This document shows positions 28,485-29,104 of a DNA stretch of 29,104 bases, in pieces (position 1 is the stretch's first letter; the number at the start of each line of letters is the position of its first letter). Under the pieces are notes generated by a model. The model worked only from the letters and a program-made list of their open reading frames with translations, had not been told where the DNA came from and searched no databases. Position numbers and translations under genes: made by a program. Origin of the DNA: JAQUKH01 sp043809805 (GTDB lineage Bacteria; JACRDZ01; JAQUKH01); NCBI GenBank assembly GCA_043809805.1, contig JBDROR010000201.1:1-29104 (forward strand). Reading direction: 5' to 3'.

Positions 28485-29104
28485 ATGACAGGACTAAAAA
28501 ACGCGAAAGAAATGTTTAGATTTTACACGAGGCTGCATTTAACGGAATTAACCGGTTTGAAAGCGGTAAATTTAGGGCAACTGATTGAACTGATTAAAAA
28601 TGTGCCGGGTTCTTCCATTTATCACCATACACATAGGTTTTTGCAGCAGCATCAATATTTATCTCCGGAACCCCCGAATGATTTTGCCTATTGGGTTACA
28701 GAAATATTAGGGGATGACGATCTGGGGGAAAGACTGGCAAGTATTGATACGATACAATTTGCAACAATTCGTTCCTTGCGTGAAAAGATCATATTAACTA
28801 TCGAGGATTATATAAAGGAAAACCCTTCTGTAAAAAATAGATTCGCGAATGTGAATGAAGAATTTCATTTTATCAAATCCATAAGTTTTATTTTGCCGAC
28901 TAATTATTGCGCTTATAATTTAAAAGAATTTGTGGATATTTTAAAAAAAATAACAATAGATTCCATATATTTCCATATTTTTGAATCACGTTTAAGGCTT
29001 GAGAAAGGGGTAAACGATTTTTCTAATTGGGTAGAGACCTCTATAGGGGATAAAAAACTGGCTGAAAAAATTTCAAAACTTGACCCTTATACTTATACGT
29101 TGGA
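28485..29104 (+). CDS. Protein with tandem copies of a DUF5752-like domain, 3' partial
   Basis: At least 206 residues are visible, cut by the window edge. The start has AAGGAAG 6 bases upstream. The first copy (about residues 12-105) reads FYTRLHLTELTGLKAVNLGQ, LIELIKNVPGSSIYHHTHRF, PNDFAYWVTEILGDDDLGERLASID. The second (about 132-206) repeats its layout: YNLKEFVDILKKI, DSIYFHIFESRL, NDFSNWVETSIGDKKLAEKISKLD. Shared marks are NL...L, SIY.H, NDF..WV, GD..L and D. I recall this sequence as DUF5752, which is of unknown function and often next to glycosyltransferase genes. Position after otsB suggests a role linked to trehalose or a related sugar, but that is inference. Confidence 0.7.
   Translation, partial: MTGLKNAKEMFRFYTRLHLTELTGLKAVNLGQLIELIKNVPGSSIYHHTHRFLQQHQYLSPEPPNDFAYWVTEILGDDDLGERLASIDTIQFATIRSLREKIILTIEDYIKENPSVKNRFANVNEEFHFIKSISFILPTNYCAYNLKEFVDILKKITIDSIYFHIFESRLRLEKGVNDFSNWVETSIGDKKLAEKISKLDPYTYTL

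Overview
This AT-rich window, with nearly all genes on the + strand, looks like part of the chromosome of an uncultured bacterium, probably a metagenome-assembled genome. A complete-looking peptidoglycan and divisome cluster, a LysM/M23 lipoprotein with a lipobox, and FtsA/FtsZ with membrane-tethering tails indicate a walled, probably diderm cell. The style of intergenic repeat is one I associate with candidate phyla such as Omnitrophota and neighbours, but nothing here fixes the phylum.

Positions 1-14330 hold a dcw (division and cell wall) cluster in the order ftsI (5' end cut off), murF, mraY, murD, ftsW, murG, murC (one-base frameshift), ddl, ftsQ, ftsA, ftsZ. It closes with a good intrinsic terminator. 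murB is missing from its usual place between murC and ddl. Positions 14350-18000 form an accessory region: a membrane cytochrome b fused to an RnfB-like polyferredoxin, a RelE/ParE-type toxin-antitoxin pair, a second pair whose toxin is truncated, a gene fragment, and an AlkD-like DNA alkylation repair protein. Positions 18063-23226 form an aspartate-family operon (hom, thrC, an ApgM-like protein that is probably the homoserine kinase, lysC), which together would cover aspartate phosphorylation, homoserine formation and threonine synthesis except for aspartate-semialdehyde dehydrogenase. Then come acyP, a LysM/M23 lipoprotein and a truncated O6-alkylguanine methyltransferase. From 25085 to the end lies a trehalose locus: a membrane-anchored trehalose-6-phosphate synthase with a HAMP linker, trehalose-6-phosphatase, and a protein with two tandem copies of a domain I recall as DUF5752 (3' end cut off).

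The most unusual feature is the density and architecture of intergenic repeats. At least four families recur: (1) heptad arrays, in which a locus-specific 7-base word is iterated with strict phase and usually folds back as a quasi-palindrome; (2) GTAGGGGC...GCCCCTAC elements containing two inner hairpins (a predicted three-way junction); (3) a large imperfect palindrome beginning GTCATTCCGA and ending TCGAAATGAC, which often carries family 2 or 4 inside it; (4) AATCCCCC...GGGGGATT palindromes, which also sit in frame inside ftsI and ddl. These elements lie between a stop codon and the next ribosome binding site, and several supply stop codons or the terminal codons of genes.
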